Shown here: piece after piece, positions 8,591-17,212 of the stretch | How positions within the stretch are numbered: the stretch's first letter is position 1 | Layout of the letters: each line of letters opens with the position of its first letter | NCBI RefSeq assembly: GCF_030269515.1 | Contig: NZ_BSTM01000038.1 | Location: 1-62,609 of the forward strand | Direction of reading: 5' to 3' | Length of the DNA stretch: 62,609 nt | From: Actinomadura sp. NBRC 104412 | GTDB taxonomy: Bacteria; Actinomycetota; Actinomycetes; Streptosporangiales; Streptosporangiaceae | Notes under the pieces: model-generated | What the model saw: the letters and a program-made list of their open reading frames with translations, nothing else | What the model was told of the DNA's origin: nothing | Database searches by the model: none | Made by a program: the position numbers and the translations under genes

Positions 8591-9436
8591 TCAGGGCGGG
8601 CCCAGGTGGTCGAAGATCTGCAATGGCTCGCCGTCCCGCGTGCGGGCGGGCAGCTCGATGGCGAGCCCGCAGCCCGCCAGCTCGCGCCGGGCGTCCTCCG
8701 CGGTCGGGGTACGGTCGCGCGGGTCGGGGGCGCACAGGTGCTCGACGACGTCCCAGAGCCGCTGCGGTACGCCGGGAGGCGGGGCCGGCCCCAGGCGCTG
8801 CCTGGGCTCGGGATCCCCCGCGCCCGTCAGCAGGCGCCAGCCGACCATGCCCGCGGCGTACAGGTCCTGGGCGGGGCCGGACTGGTCCCGGTCCAGGACT
8901 TCGGGTGCGAGATAGCCGGGCGTTCCGACCGTGAACCCGGTCGTCGTGAGGCGCATCCCGTCGTCGCTGAGAGCGATCCCGAAGTCGGCGACACGGATGT
9001 GCGGCGCGCCGACGGGGCTCGGCTCCAGCAGGAGATTGGCGGGCTTCACGTCCCTGTGGACGACCCCGGCGGAATGGATGTGGCCCAACGCCGACAGCAA
9101 CTGGTCGAGCACCTCGGCGGCGTACGCGGGCGGCAGGACCCCGTAGTCGCCCAGCAGTGTCTCCACCGAGCCGCCCCTGACCAGCTCCATCGCCAGGAGC
9201 ACGTCATCGTCGGCGGGGTACCAGGCGTACGGGGTCACCACATGCGGATGGGCGAACCGGATCGCCCGCTCGCGAACCACGCGCAGCATGGCCGTCCGCC
9301 CGGAGCCGCGCACCAGCTTCGCCGCGCAGTACCGCTGTCTGTGCTGGTCATAGGCCCGCCATACGCGGCCCGACCCGCCCGCCCCGATCCTGTCGAGCAT
9401 GGTGAACCGCCCGCCGACGATCCATCCAGCGCTCAC
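8591..9436 (-). CDS. Soluble Ser/Thr protein kinase
   Basis: A Hanks-type kinase of 281 residues consisting of essentially only the kinase domain. The Gly-rich loop is IGAGGSGRVW and the ATP-binding Lys lies in CAAKLV. The catalytic loop is HRDVKPANLLL, the metal-binding motif is DFGIAL, and the activation segment ends GTPGYLAPE. No transmembrane helix or extracellular sensor follows, unlike PknB-type kinases. It converges with the phosphatase-family gene, and no obvious substrate is encoded beside it. Confidence 0.9.
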   Translation of the reverse strand: MSAGWIVGGRFTMLDRIGAGGSGRVWRAYDQHRQRYCAAKLVRGSGRTAMLRVVRERAIRFAHPHVVTPYAWYPADDDVLLAMELVRGGSVETLLGDYGVLPPAYAAEVLDQLLSALGHIHSAGVVHRDVKPANLLLEPSPVGAPHIRVADFGIALSDDGMRLTTTGFTVGTPGYLAPEVLDRDQSGPAQDLYAAGMVGWRLLTGAGDPEPRQRLGPAPPPGVPQRLWDVVEHLCAPDPRDRTPTAEDARRELAGCGLAIELPARTRDGEPLQIFDHLGPP

Positions 9437-9878
9437 GGCACCGATCGTACGAAAACCGAACCCGGTCCGTGTCCGAATCGGTACCGCCTGAAGGCGGAGC
9501 GCGAATATCGCACCGGCCGGCCAATGCCCATTGGCATAAGTCGACGAAGTTCACGCCCGCGTGAGCGGAGACCCTTACCAGCCGCCCCTTCATCGCACTC
9601 CCCGCCACAGCGGCATCACAGTTCACAGGTCAGTGGGGCCGTGATTCCCGGCCCCTTTGAGAGGGCGGGGGATAACCGGGTTTTATGTTCCCGATGGCGC
9701 CGGCGGCCGGTCACGGAGCGGAATTGAACGAGCACACAGCACACATCACACCGCGCGAATCGGGTCATGTGTGGCAACGTCTGAAGGTGATCAGGCATCC
9801 AACTAGTGAACGGCGCGACCATTCACGGTATCGACGCCCGACACAGCCCTGGACAGGGCCCGTGCGAGACAGGATCGG
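9437..9878. other. Gene-free stretch upstream of the LCP gene
   Basis: About 440 bases between two divergent genes with no supported coding sequence. A near-perfect palindrome GCCAATGCCCATTGGC (9520-9535; 7 of 8 base pairs) about 85 bases upstream of the kinase gene is a candidate operator. No confident -35/-10 pair was found. Confidence 0.4.
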
Positions 9879-11582
9879 ATGAGCGAGAACGAGCCCCGCC
9901 GCGAAGACCTCCCAGAGCACACCGGCGCTCCTGGTGACGGGGAAACGTCCACCGCCCCTTCCGATGCGGCCGGCGGTGAAGCCGGGCCGAAGAACGAGGA
10001 GGACGCCTCGGCGGCCGACGCCACCCGCACCCAGGACGATGACGAGCCGAAAGCCGTCCCGGACGAGCCCAAAGCCGCCCAGGACGAGGCCGCCGCCGCG
10101 GACAAGCCCGAAGCCCTTGAGACCGAGGCTCCCGACGCCGACGCACCTGCGGACGAGGCTTCCGCGGACGAGGCTTCCGCGGACCAGGACGGCACCGGCC
10201 GGAAGAGGCGTAAGCGGCAGCGGAAGGTCCGCTCCCGGCGGCAGCGGATCCTGCGGCGGACGGTGGCCGGTCTGGCCGTCCTCGTGCTGCTCACCGGTGC
10301 GGGAGCGGTCGCGCTGTACCACGACATCATGGGCGGGATCGAGCAGAAGGAAGCCGAGGGGCAACTGGGCGTCAACCGTCCGCCGAAGCTCAACAAGTCG
10401 CTGAACATTCTGCTCATCGGATCCGACAGCCGGGACGGCGCGAACGCGCGGTACGGCGCCGCCGCCGGCATGTCGGGCGCGCGATCCGACACCACGATCC
10501 TGCTGCACCTGTCGCCCAACCGGGATCAGGCGGTCGGCGTCAGCTTCCCCCGCGACTCGATGGTGCGCATCCCCGAATGCAAGAAGGAGAAGGGCGGGAC
10601 CGTTCCAGGACGGTTCGGGATGCTGAACACCGCGTTCGCCTTCGCGGGGCCGACCTGCACGTGGAAGACCCTGGAATCGCTCACCGGCATCCACATCGAC
10701 CATTTCGTCCAGGTCGACTTCACCGGGTTCAAACGGATGGTGGACGCCCTGGACGGGGTGGAGATCTGCGTCGACCGTGCGGTGAACGACCCCCGCGCCG
10801 AGCTGTACCTCAAGGCGGGGAAGCAGACCGTCAAGGGCGAGGACGCCCTCGGCTACGTGCGCGCCCGCTACTCCCTCGGCAACGGCTCCGACCTCGAACG
10901 CATCGAACGCCAGCAGAAGTTCATGGCGTCGGTCGTCAACAAGGCCACCAGCAGCGAGGTGCTGACCGACCCGGCCAAGACCTACAAGTTCCTCAAGGCC
11001 GTGTCCAAGTCGATCACGACCGATGACGAGCTGGACCGGGGCGCCATGCTGAAGCTGGCCGAGGGGCTGCGGGGCATGAGCGCGGGCCAGGTCCGCTTCG
11101 TCACCGTCCCGGTGAAGCGGTACGGGCCTGACCCCAACCGCGTCCAGTGGGACGCCGACCAGGCCGGGCCGCTCTTCGACGCCATCAAGCGCGACAACGA
11201 CCTGCCGGCGGAGCCGGCGAAGCCCGTCGCCGAGCAGCAGCCGCCGCCTCCGGACAAGGTGAAGGTCACCGTCGTGGACGCCGGCGCCCCGGACACGCTC
11301 GTCCGGCGGATCGTCACCCAGCTCAAGCGGCGCGGCTTCATCGTGGTCGGCAAGGTCGCGAAGGCACCGGACGCCGGGGAGAGCCGCATCACCCATTCCG
11401 CCGCCGCGGAGGCCCAGGCGACGGCGCTGGCGCGGGCCGTTCCCGACGCGCTGCTCACCCCGGACGCCAAGGCCCCGGCGGACGGCGTGCGGCTGATCAT
11501 CGGCAAACCGGGCGTTCGGATGGCGCCCCCGCCCATCACGAACATCAAGGGCGTCAAGGCGGACCGCAACCCCTGCAAGTGA
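9879..11582 (+). CDS. LytR-CpsA-Psr (LCP) family cell-wall ligase
   Basis: Predicted to attach secondary polymers such as teichoic acid or glycans to peptidoglycan, outside the membrane. The 567-residue protein begins with about 110 acidic, Ala/Glu/Asp-rich disordered residues facing the cytoplasm. A Lys/Arg stretch and one transmembrane helix (AGLAVLVLLTGAGAVAL) follow. The LCP domain has LLIGSDSRDG, RSDTTILLHL and SFPRDSMVRIP, the conserved Asp/Arg positions of the family. The C-terminal part (about residue 460 on) is a LytR_C domain (VKVTVVDAGAPDTLVRRIV). The long acidic N-terminus is unusual. No partner genes adjoin it. Confidence 0.9.
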   Translation: MSENEPRREDLPEHTGAPGDGETSTAPSDAAGGEAGPKNEEDASAADATRTQDDDEPKAVPDEPKAAQDEAAAADKPEALETEAPDADAPADEASADEASADQDGTGRKRRKRQRKVRSRRQRILRRTVAGLAVLVLLTGAGAVALYHDIMGGIEQKEAEGQLGVNRPPKLNKSLNILLIGSDSRDGANARYGAAAGMSGARSDTTILLHLSPNRDQAVGVSFPRDSMVRIPECKKEKGGTVPGRFGMLNTAFAFAGPTCTWKTLESLTGIHIDHFVQVDFTGFKRMVDALDGVEICVDRAVNDPRAELYLKAGKQTVKGEDALGYVRARYSLGNGSDLERIERQQKFMASVVNKATSSEVLTDPAKTYKFLKAVSKSITTDDELDRGAMLKLAEGLRGMSAGQVRFVTVPVKRYGPDPNRVQWDADQAGPLFDAIKRDNDLPAEPAKPVAEQQPPPPDKVKVTVVDAGAPDTLVRRIVTQLKRRGFIVVGKVAKAPDAGESRITHSAAAEAQATALARAVPDALLTPDAKAPADGVRLIIGKPGVRMAPPPITNIKGVKADRNPCK

Positions 11583-11591
11583 GGCCAGGCC

Positions 11592-12140
11592 CTAGCGGTC
11601 GACCCGCACGTCCGGTGCCAGCCGGGCGACGGCCGCGGACAGCTTCCGAGGGTCCAGTCGCCAGCCGTCGACCAGGCGGGCGGCGAGCCGGCGGCGCCCC
11701 GACGGGCCGTGCACGATCAGGCGGTTCCAGGTGGCCGCCGCGCCCGCTCCCGAGCGGACGCCCTGGACACGGCGGAGCTGCACCCGCGACACCTCGTTCC
11801 AGGGGAGGCGGCGCGACCCGGCGGGCGGCAGCAGGCCGGGACCGAGGTAGAGGCCGTGCTGGTCGGCGGCGAACGCGACGCGGCGCCGGACCGTCCAGAC
11901 GATCTGGACAAAGGCGCCGATGATCAGCAGGACACCGAGCACCACGGCCGGAACCGACAGCACCGCTGACAGCGTGTCGAGCGGACCGCGCTCCGGCCCA
12001 CCGAGCACGGACGTCTCATCGGACGCGTTCAGCCGTTCCCAGTTGCCCCAGGGCAGGACCACCAGCAGGCCCCCGGCCAGCAGCAGCCGCGCCGGCAGCG
12101 ATCCCCGATAGCGCTCCACGTAGGCGTTCAGCGAGACCAC
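11592..12140 (-). CDS. Membrane protein with PH-like domain
   Basis: A 182-residue protein with two N-terminal hydrophobic segments (LLLAGGLLVVLPWG and VLGVLLIIGAFVQIVW) and a C-terminal part resembling bacterial PH/YdbT-like domains (HGLYLGPGLLPPAGSRRLPW, WNRLIVHG). The GTG start at 12140 overlaps the upstream gene by 13 bases. Its GGAGG lies directly against the GTG, so the exact start is uncertain. It is the last gene of an operon with the 12128 membrane protein and the 13030 lipoprotein. Function unknown. Confidence 0.65.
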   Translation of the reverse strand: MVSLNAYVERYRGSLPARLLLAGGLLVVLPWGNWERLNASDETSVLGGPERGPLDTLSAVLSVPAVVLGVLLIIGAFVQIVWTVRRRVAFAADQHGLYLGPGLLPPAGSRRLPWNEVSRVQLRRVQGVRSGAGAAATWNRLIVHGPSGRRRLAARLVDGWRLDPRKLSAAVARLAPDVRVDR

Positions 12141-13030
12141 CTCCGATTGAGAACGTGGGCAAGGGGCAGGGCGAGCACACACCCGGCCGCGGCACCTCCC
12201 AGTGTCCAGAGCACAAGACCGGCACCGTCCGGCACCACCCGGTCGAAGCCCCCGCCGAACAGCACGGACGGCAGCGCCACCGCCGCCAGGAGCGGCGGCC
12301 CGCAGGCGGCGGCCGCCCAGGCCGACGGCCGGTTCGCCATGGACGGCAGGAACGCGATGGTCGCCGCGACGGCCGCCATGGCGGCGACCGCGTGCGCGCG
12401 GGGCGTCCAGGTCCGCAGGTCGGCGGCGGCGCGCGCGGCGCCGGCCAGCCCGATCTGCGAGGAGGTGACGGCCGCGTCCGACAGCAGCGCCTGGGCCAGG
12501 ACCGTCCGCGCCGACAGGGCGAACAGCAGCGCCAGCGCCGCCGCCACCATCGGCGGCACCAGGACGGAGCGGCGGACGGCGGCGTAGCCGAGGGCGACAC
12601 CGGCTCCGACCGCGACCTCCGCCGCCAGGACGGGCAGGAGCAGGCCGGTCGAGCGCGGGACGCCGAGCATCGGGCGCCCGGCCAGCAACGGCAGCAGCAC
12701 CACGCAGACCAGCACCGTCGCGACCACCGCCCGCTGGCTCGTCTCGGTGACCACGCCGTCCCGGCGGTCGTCCGCGCTCACCGCCAGGTACGCGCCGACC
12801 GCGGTGGCCAGCAGGACGGCCTGGAGCAGCAGCGGCGCGGTGGCGGCGATCACCTCGTCGTTCACGGTCCGGATCCCGCCCAGGCCGGGGATGCCCAGCC
12901 CCCATCGGATCCCCGCCTGCGCGCTGAACAGCAGGGCGAGGGCGGCCAGGCAGCCCGGCAGCGGGCCGCCCGGCACGGTCGTGATCCGCCCGTGGCGGCG
13001 GACGCCCGTGGGCAGGCCGTAGGCGTTCAT
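12128..13030 (-). CDS. Polytopic membrane protein, unknown function
   Basis: A 300-residue protein with about eight hydrophobic helices and no motif I recognise. The ATG at 13030 overlaps the stop of the upstream lipoprotein gene (TGATG), showing translational coupling. The composition is Ala/Leu/Val-rich, without charged transport-type motifs. It lies between a lipoprotein and a PH-domain-like membrane protein, so the three may form one envelope complex; this is inference from coupling only. Confidence 0.7.
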   Translation of the reverse strand: MNAYGLPTGVRRHGRITTVPGGPLPGCLAALALLFSAQAGIRWGLGIPGLGGIRTVNDEVIAATAPLLLQAVLLATAVGAYLAVSADDRRDGVVTETSQRAVVATVLVCVVLLPLLAGRPMLGVPRSTGLLLPVLAAEVAVGAGVALGYAAVRRSVLVPPMVAAALALLFALSARTVLAQALLSDAAVTSSQIGLAGAARAAADLRTWTPRAHAVAAMAAVAATIAFLPSMANRPSAWAAAACGPPLLAAVALPSVLFGGGFDRVVPDGAGLVLWTLGGAAAGCVLALPLAHVLNRRWSR

Positions 13031-13665
13031 CACACGAACCTGAAGGACGAGCGGACGGACGAGACCAGCCCCTGCGATGCCTCGTACCGGGAGGCGGTGA
13101 AGATCATCCGGATGTCGACCACCCGGCCCTGGGGCGTCTTGGTGAACAGGTCGACCTGGCGCAGGTCCAGCCCTTCCGGACTCCGGTACGCCTTGCGGAC
13201 CTCCCAGCCCTCGGCGCCGTCCAGCTCGATCCGCTGCCTGCCCAGCAGCCGGAACGCATCGGACGCGCGGCTGAACGCCACGAAGTCGTCGGTGATCCGG
13301 GCGAGCGGGAACGGGAGGTCCTCGTTCACGAGCACGTCGAAGGACGACTGCATCGTCGTGCCGTCCCGGCTGCTCACGCCCACCTCGAACGCCGCCTTCG
13401 GCACCACGGTGTGGCCGGGGACCTTCGTCCAGCCCTCCGGGTAGCCGACGGTGAACCCCTGGCCCCGGTAGGTCGCGAGCCGCACGCCCGCCTCCGGACT
13501 GGCCGGGGAGGTCTGGGACGCCCTGTGGGAGCCCGCGCCGGCCCCGGGCTCGTCGCCCCCGCCGCCTTCGCCTCCGCAGCCCGCGACCGTCAGCGCCGTG
13601 ACCGCCAGCAATGCGGCACCGCAGGCGAGGACCCGGACCCGCCTTACGCCCCGTATCGCCCTCAT
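13030..13665 (-). CDS. Secreted lipoprotein, unknown function
   Basis: A 211-residue lipoprotein. ATG 13665 gives a short basic N-terminus and a hydrophobic segment ending in a lipobox (LTVAGC). A Gly/Ser-rich linker follows, then an alpha/beta domain starting VRLATYRGQGFTVGYPEGWT, a pattern seen in LpqN/PsbP-like lipoproteins. It lies downstream of the pilin-leader pair at 13707-15115 and is coupled to the membrane protein gene at 12128-13030. It could be an accessory or immunity partner of the upstream secreted protein, but nothing proves this. Confidence 0.75.
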   Translation of the reverse strand: MRAIRGVRRVRVLACGAALLAVTALTVAGCGGEGGGGDEPGAGAGSHRASQTSPASPEAGVRLATYRGQGFTVGYPEGWTKVPGHTVVPKAAFEVGVSSRDGTTMQSSFDVLVNEDLPFPLARITDDFVAFSRASDAFRLLGRQRIELDGAEGWEVRKAYRSPEGLDLRQVDLFTKTPQGRVVDIRMIFTASRYEASQGLVSSVRSSFRFV

Positions 13666-13706
13666 CGGCCGGGAGCAGGGGCGCGCCGTTCCGCGCGGGA
13701 AGGAGG

Positions 13707-14948
13707 TCACGGCCTGCACCCGCTCCATGGTTTCCGCTCCCCCGTTCTGGCATCGACGATCGCCGCGTCGCGGAGGGTCAGCTGGGTCTGCTCGGAGGAG
13801 ACCTCGAAGGCCCCCAGCTTCACCCCGAACGATCCGGACACGTCGAAGCCGTCCTTGGAGTACTCACGGTCGTAGTTCATGTTGTAGATCGTGCCCTTGT
13901 CCGTCACCAGGTCGCCGAAGTCGTCGGCGAGCCCTTGCATGCCGCCGGGATAGGTCCCGTCGACCGCCTTGGACGGGTTGAGCAGCCCGTCCACGACGCG
14001 CTGGGCGAACGGGTCGTTGGCCAGCGGGATGTGGATCTGGGTCGTGGACTGGCCGCCGCCCCCGTCCTTCCACAAGGTCCACTTGCCGCCGCCGCCCTTG
14101 GTGCCCTGCGGTCCCCCGTCGTCGGTGGGGTTGCCGTCGGGATCGGGCGGGCCGTTCTTCTTGCGGTCGGGGGACCAGGTCTTGCCCACGTCCACGCTGG
14201 CGTCCCAGCTACTGCCCGTGTCGGAGGTGAGGATCGCCTTGGTCGGACGGCCGTTCCTGTCGTAGACGATCGAGATGATCGTCCCGTTGGCCCAGTCCTT
14301 CTGCGCACCCGCCTCGGCGATCACGATGCCGACCGCGCCGTTGATGCCGTAGGTCTCGTTGGTCTTGTAGCTCTTGATGGACGTGCCGTCGCTGTTGCGG
14401 GTCGTGCCGATCTCCGACGCGTTCTCGTACTTGCCGCCGCCCGACACGATGGCGAACGAGCCGTCCACCTTCACGTATCCGGCGGTGCTCTCGCCGTAGT
14501 ACGTCGAGTACGGGATCCCCATCCGGTCGGCGACCTTGAAGGGCAGTTCCTTCAGCTCGCCCAGCGCGTCGATGCCCTTGGTCGACAGCAGCCGCCTGCC
14601 CTCCGCGGTCACGGCCTCGTTGAAGGCGTCGCGCTGCGCGGCGTTCTTGAACTTCCAGGTGGTGGACGAGTGCGCGCCCCAGTCCATCCCGCCGCCGCCC
14701 GCGATGCCGGCGCCCTTGCCCTTGAGGGTGAACCCGATGCCGGCCTCGATGACGAACCCGTTCTTGGAGTCGGTGCCGGTGGTCTCCCAGATCTCCCCGT
14801 TGGACCGCCGCGTCAGGATGGAACGCCGCTTGTCCTTGTCGCTGTAGAAGATGATCTGCACGTTGTTGTTGTGCTCGGAGATCATCTCCTCGGTGTTGCA
14901 CGGCAGCGCCTCCGGCGGGGGTTCCTGGGATGGGGCTGCCACGGACAC
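13707..14948 (-). CDS. Large secreted-type protein, probably the body of a Flp-leader fusion
   Basis: A 413-codon open frame with no recognised domain. It is beta-rich and Gly/Asp/Ser/Thr-rich, with a Pro/Asp/Gly-rich linker near residues 265-300. The only start in frame is a GTG at 14948 with no ribosome-binding site, inside the overlapping pilin-leader frame. The frame is open upstream of it. A one-base shift in the run of five G/C pairs at 14917-14921 would join it to the pilin leader, giving a protein built like the toxin at 18506-20023. It is therefore either a frameshifted gene, a sequencing error or a coupled gene lacking its own secretion signal. Confidence 0.6.
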   Translation of the reverse strand: MSVAAPSQEPPPEALPCNTEEMISEHNNNVQIIFYSDKDKRRSILTRRSNGEIWETTGTDSKNGFVIEAGIGFTLKGKGAGIAGGGGMDWGAHSSTTWKFKNAAQRDAFNEAVTAEGRRLLSTKGIDALGELKELPFKVADRMGIPYSTYYGESTAGYVKVDGSFAIVSGGGKYENASEIGTTRNSDGTSIKSYKTNETYGINGAVGIVIAEAGAQKDWANGTIISIVYDRNGRPTKAILTSDTGSSWDASVDVGKTWSPDRKKNGPPDPDGNPTDDGGPQGTKGGGGKWTLWKDGGGGQSTTQIHIPLANDPFAQRVVDGLLNPSKAVDGTYPGGMQGLADDFGDLVTDKGTIYNMNYDREYSKDGFDVSGSFGVKLGAFEVSSEQTQLTLRDAAIVDARTGERKPWSGCRP

Positions 14949-15115
14949 GGATCCAGCGAGAAGATCTTGCAGATCGACCGGGCCACGCTGTCGGTCACCG
15001 CCGTGGGCAGGCCCGTCAGCGCGACGGCCGCGACACCCGCGACGATCCCGAGTAAGGCGACGTACTCGTAGAACGAGGCCCCCGTGTCGCGGCCCCGGCG
15101 GTGTCCATCGTTCAT
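14882..15115 (-). CDS. Flp-type prepilin leader, truncated by frameshift
   Basis: A 77-residue frame with a type IVb prepilin start. After a short charged leader comes DTGASFYEYVALLGIVAGV, with the cleavage Gly followed by Ala-Ser-Phe-Tyr-Glu-Tyr, the Glu5-Tyr6 signature of Flp pilins. It continues to SICKIFSLDPC, whose two Cys have the same spacing as in the leader of the 18506 toxin (IICKAFGGSDC). After that second Cys the frame degenerates into an Arg/Pro tail and stops at 14882. This suggests the true reading switches to the 13707-14948 frame. Confidence 0.65.
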   Translation of the reverse strand: MNDGHRRGRDTGASFYEYVALLGIVAGVAAVALTGLPTAVTDSVARSICKIFSLDPCPWQPHPRNPRRRRCRATPRR

Positions 15116-15150
15116 CGCCTCAGCGTGACCGCGCGACGACCCACGCGACA

Positions 15151-15164
15151 GAGCCCAGAGGCCC
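15151..15164 (-). promoter_or_regulatory. Shared palindromic element, pilin-leader gene
   Basis: GAGCCCAGAGGCCC (reading GGGCCTCTGGGCTC on the gene strand, preceded by CT) lies 35 bases upstream of the start at 15115. It fits the GGGyCC-N2-GGrCCC pattern found before six other Tad-region genes. A second partial copy, GGGGGCCCAGAC, follows at about 15170. Confidence 0.45.
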
Positions 15165-15258
15165 ACTCAGGGGGCCCAGACACCTCGGTGCGGTGGTGCC
15201 CCGGTCCTGGGCCCCGCCCGATACGCGACCGGACGGGAGACCGCGACCGCGCCGGACG

Positions 15259-15894
15259 TCAGGTGGCCGGCCAGAGGATGCCGATCAGGGTGCCGGCCAG
15301 CATGAACGGCCCGTAGGGAAGCTCGGACTTCCAGGAGCTACGGCGGGCCAGGACCAGCGCCACGGCGACGATCCCGCCGAGGATCGCACCGGCGACCACG
15401 CCGGTCACCCACGCGTCCGCGCCGAGCCAGCCGAGGTAGAGGCCCAAAACGCCGGACAGCTTCATGTCGCCGCGGCCGATCGCCTGCGGCAGGAGGAAGT
15501 GCTGGAGAAAGTAGATGACCCACAGCACGCCCATCCCGATGAGCGCGTACACCAGACGCTGGACGCCGTCGTCGGCGAAAGGCGCCGCGCCGGCCAGGAG
15601 AACGGGCCCCACCACGTAGGACGTCAGCGTGAACCGGTCGGGCAGGCGCTTCACCTCAAGGTCGATGAACGCCAGCAGCGTCCCGACCGCGCCGAGGTAG
15701 AGGTAGGCGGGCAGCACCGCCGAGGCGCCGAACCGCCACCCGAACGCGGCGAAGACGGCGGCCGTGGTACCCGCGACCGTCCACCGGCGCGCGGTGGTGA
15801 GCTCGTCGCAGTACCGCTCGGCCTGCGGGGCCAGCGCCCAGCCGGCGGCCAGGCCGGCCACCGCCGCGATCGAGGCGACGAGCATGCTGTTCAC
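15259..15894 (-). CDS. Prepilin peptidase (A24 family)
   Basis: The membrane aspartic protease that cuts Flp-type leaders after the conserved Gly. It has 211 residues with about six transmembrane helices. The two catalytic Asp are seen in FIDLEVKRLPD (about residue 80) and GRGDMKLSG (about residue 143, the GxGD motif). There is no N-terminal methyltransferase domain, as in TadV/CpaA enzymes. GTG 15894 or ATG 15885 may be the start. It lies 52 bases downstream of the TadG-NlpC/P60 fusion gene and is probably cotranscribed with it. Its likely substrates are the pilin at 22950 and the two long Flp-leader proteins. Confidence 0.9.
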   Translation of the reverse strand: MNSMLVASIAAVAGLAAGWALAPQAERYCDELTTARRWTVAGTTAAVFAAFGWRFGASAVLPAYLYLGAVGTLLAFIDLEVKRLPDRFTLTSYVVGPVLLAGAAPFADDGVQRLVYALIGMGVLWVIYFLQHFLLPQAIGRGDMKLSGVLGLYLGWLGADAWVTGVVAGAILGGIVAVALVLARRSSWKSELPYGPFMLAGTLIGILWPAT

Positions 15895-15946
15895 GTCTCT
15901 GCCATCCCGTCGAGGTCAGGCGCGCGCGTCCCGGCTGACGGCGGGC

Positions 15947-17113
15947 TCACCTGCTGTCGTCGTACGGCCGCCCGAACCCGGACGGATTGCGGCCAGCGTA
16001 GTTGGCGTACCTCACGCGCAGCCCCGTGCGCGGCGCCTCGATCATGATCTGCCGCTTCGCGTCCACCACCAGGCCCACATGGTGTGGCGGCATCCCGAAG
16101 AACACCAGGTCGCCCTCCTTCACGGCACCCGGGGACACGTGGCGGACGAACGGCCACTGCGTGTAGGTCGTACGCGGGATCGCGATGCCCGCCGCCCGGT
16201 ACGCCATCTGCACCAGCGAGGAACAGTCGCAGTTGTACGGGGTGGCGCTCGCCCGGCTCGGCGCCGTGCAGGTGCCTCCCCACTGGTACCAGGTGCCGAG
16301 CTGCGCCATGGCGAAGGCGATCGCCCTCTTGACCTGCTCGGGCGTGCCCGGCGGCAGCGGGCCCGGCGGAGGCAGCGGCCCGGCGGGGCCCATCCCGTAG
16401 GGCATGCCCGTGTACGGGTTGGGGTCCTCCTTGTCGACCAGCCGGAGCTTGAAGACCCTGCCGACCCGCTCGCGGCTCACGTTGGGCCACACCTTGCTGC
16501 CGCCGCAGCGAAGCTCGGCCGGGATCGGCGAGCCGCCGCCGTCGGGCGTCCCGGCGCCCGGCATCCAGACGTAGGTGCAGGCCGGAATGATCGCCTTGGC
16601 GATCGCGGTGGCCCTGCCCCGGCGGCCGATGCCCTTCTCTCCGGAGGAGTCGGTGCACAGGCCGCGGCCCGCCGCCTTGTCCCTGCGCTCCTGAGGGGTC
16701 AGCTCCCGGTCGTCCTTGAGCTGGCACTCCGTGGTATCGACGGTCACCTTCGCGACGAGGCCCAGCATGTGGGACTGGCGGACGTCGCCGACCACCGTCG
16801 TGTCGTTCTTGGCGGCGTACTTCCGCGCCTCGTCGCCGGCGTCGGCGCCGGTCGCCCAGTAACCGATCCAGTCGGGCGGGATGCCCCGCACCGCCAGGTC
16901 GACCGCGTGCTCGCGGAGCGGCGCGACGGCCCCGAGCGCCGCGGCGTCCGCACCCGTCTGCGCCCGCGTCCGCAGGTCGTTCAGGTGCGTGACACGGAAG
17001 AGCATCACCGAGCCGAAACTCATCACCAGGGCGATTCCGGCCACCATGATGGTCGTTCCCGCGCCTTTGTCGCGGTGCTCCCTACACCCCGCGGCCCTGC
17101 GCCACTGAAACAT
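15947..17113 (-). CDS. TadG-like protein fused to an NlpC/P60 peptidase
   Basis: A 388-residue protein. ATG 17113 is followed by a Tad-type N-terminus: basic residues, GAGTTIMVAGIALVMSFGSVM as membrane anchor, then the helical RTRAQTGADAAALGA segment typical of TadG/TadE pseudopilins. The middle (about 100-250) is unassigned with several Cys. Residues about 255-388 are an NlpC/P60 cysteine peptidase: NCDCSSLVQMAY (catalytic Cys), HHVGLVVD (His) and MIEAPRTG. It would cut peptidoglycan peptides outside the membrane, perhaps opening the wall for the pilus. It is followed by the prepilin peptidase gene and preceded by the shared palindrome at 17193-17206. Confidence 0.8.
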   Translation of the reverse strand: MFQWRRAAGCREHRDKGAGTTIMVAGIALVMSFGSVMLFRVTHLNDLRTRAQTGADAAALGAVAPLREHAVDLAVRGIPPDWIGYWATGADAGDEARKYAAKNDTTVVGDVRQSHMLGLVAKVTVDTTECQLKDDRELTPQERRDKAAGRGLCTDSSGEKGIGRRGRATAIAKAIIPACTYVWMPGAGTPDGGGSPIPAELRCGGSKVWPNVSRERVGRVFKLRLVDKEDPNPYTGMPYGMGPAGPLPPPGPLPPGTPEQVKRAIAFAMAQLGTWYQWGGTCTAPSRASATPYNCDCSSLVQMAYRAAGIAIPRTTYTQWPFVRHVSPGAVKEGDLVFFGMPPHHVGLVVDAKRQIMIEAPRTGLRVRYANYAGRNPSGFGRPYDDSR

Positions 17114-17192
17114 CCGTCCAACCCCGTCGAGACGCCCCGGTACGATCGCAAACGCTTTCGGGAAGACTAGAATTGGGCGATCATCTGGAACA

Positions 17193-17206
17193 GGGCCCAT
17201 GGGCCC
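17193..17206 (-). promoter_or_regulatory. Shared palindromic element, TadG-NlpC/P60 gene
   Basis: GGGCCCATGGGCCC, a perfect 14-base palindrome preceded by TT on the gene strand, 80 bases upstream of the ATG at 17113. It is one of the seven copies of the Tad-region element. Confidence 0.6.
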
Positions 17207-17212
17207 AATCGC

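Noticed and set aside
12128..13753. A 541-residue protein spanning the lipoprotein and membrane protein region
   Set aside because: The upstream 240 residues lie in another frame of the lipoprotein gene and look non-coding. ATG 13030 in a TGATG overlap is the better start.
14917..14921. Phase variation by a homopolymer tract in the Flp-leader gene
   Set aside because: A run of only five G/C pairs is too short for high-frequency slippage. A sequencing error or a plain mutation is more likely.
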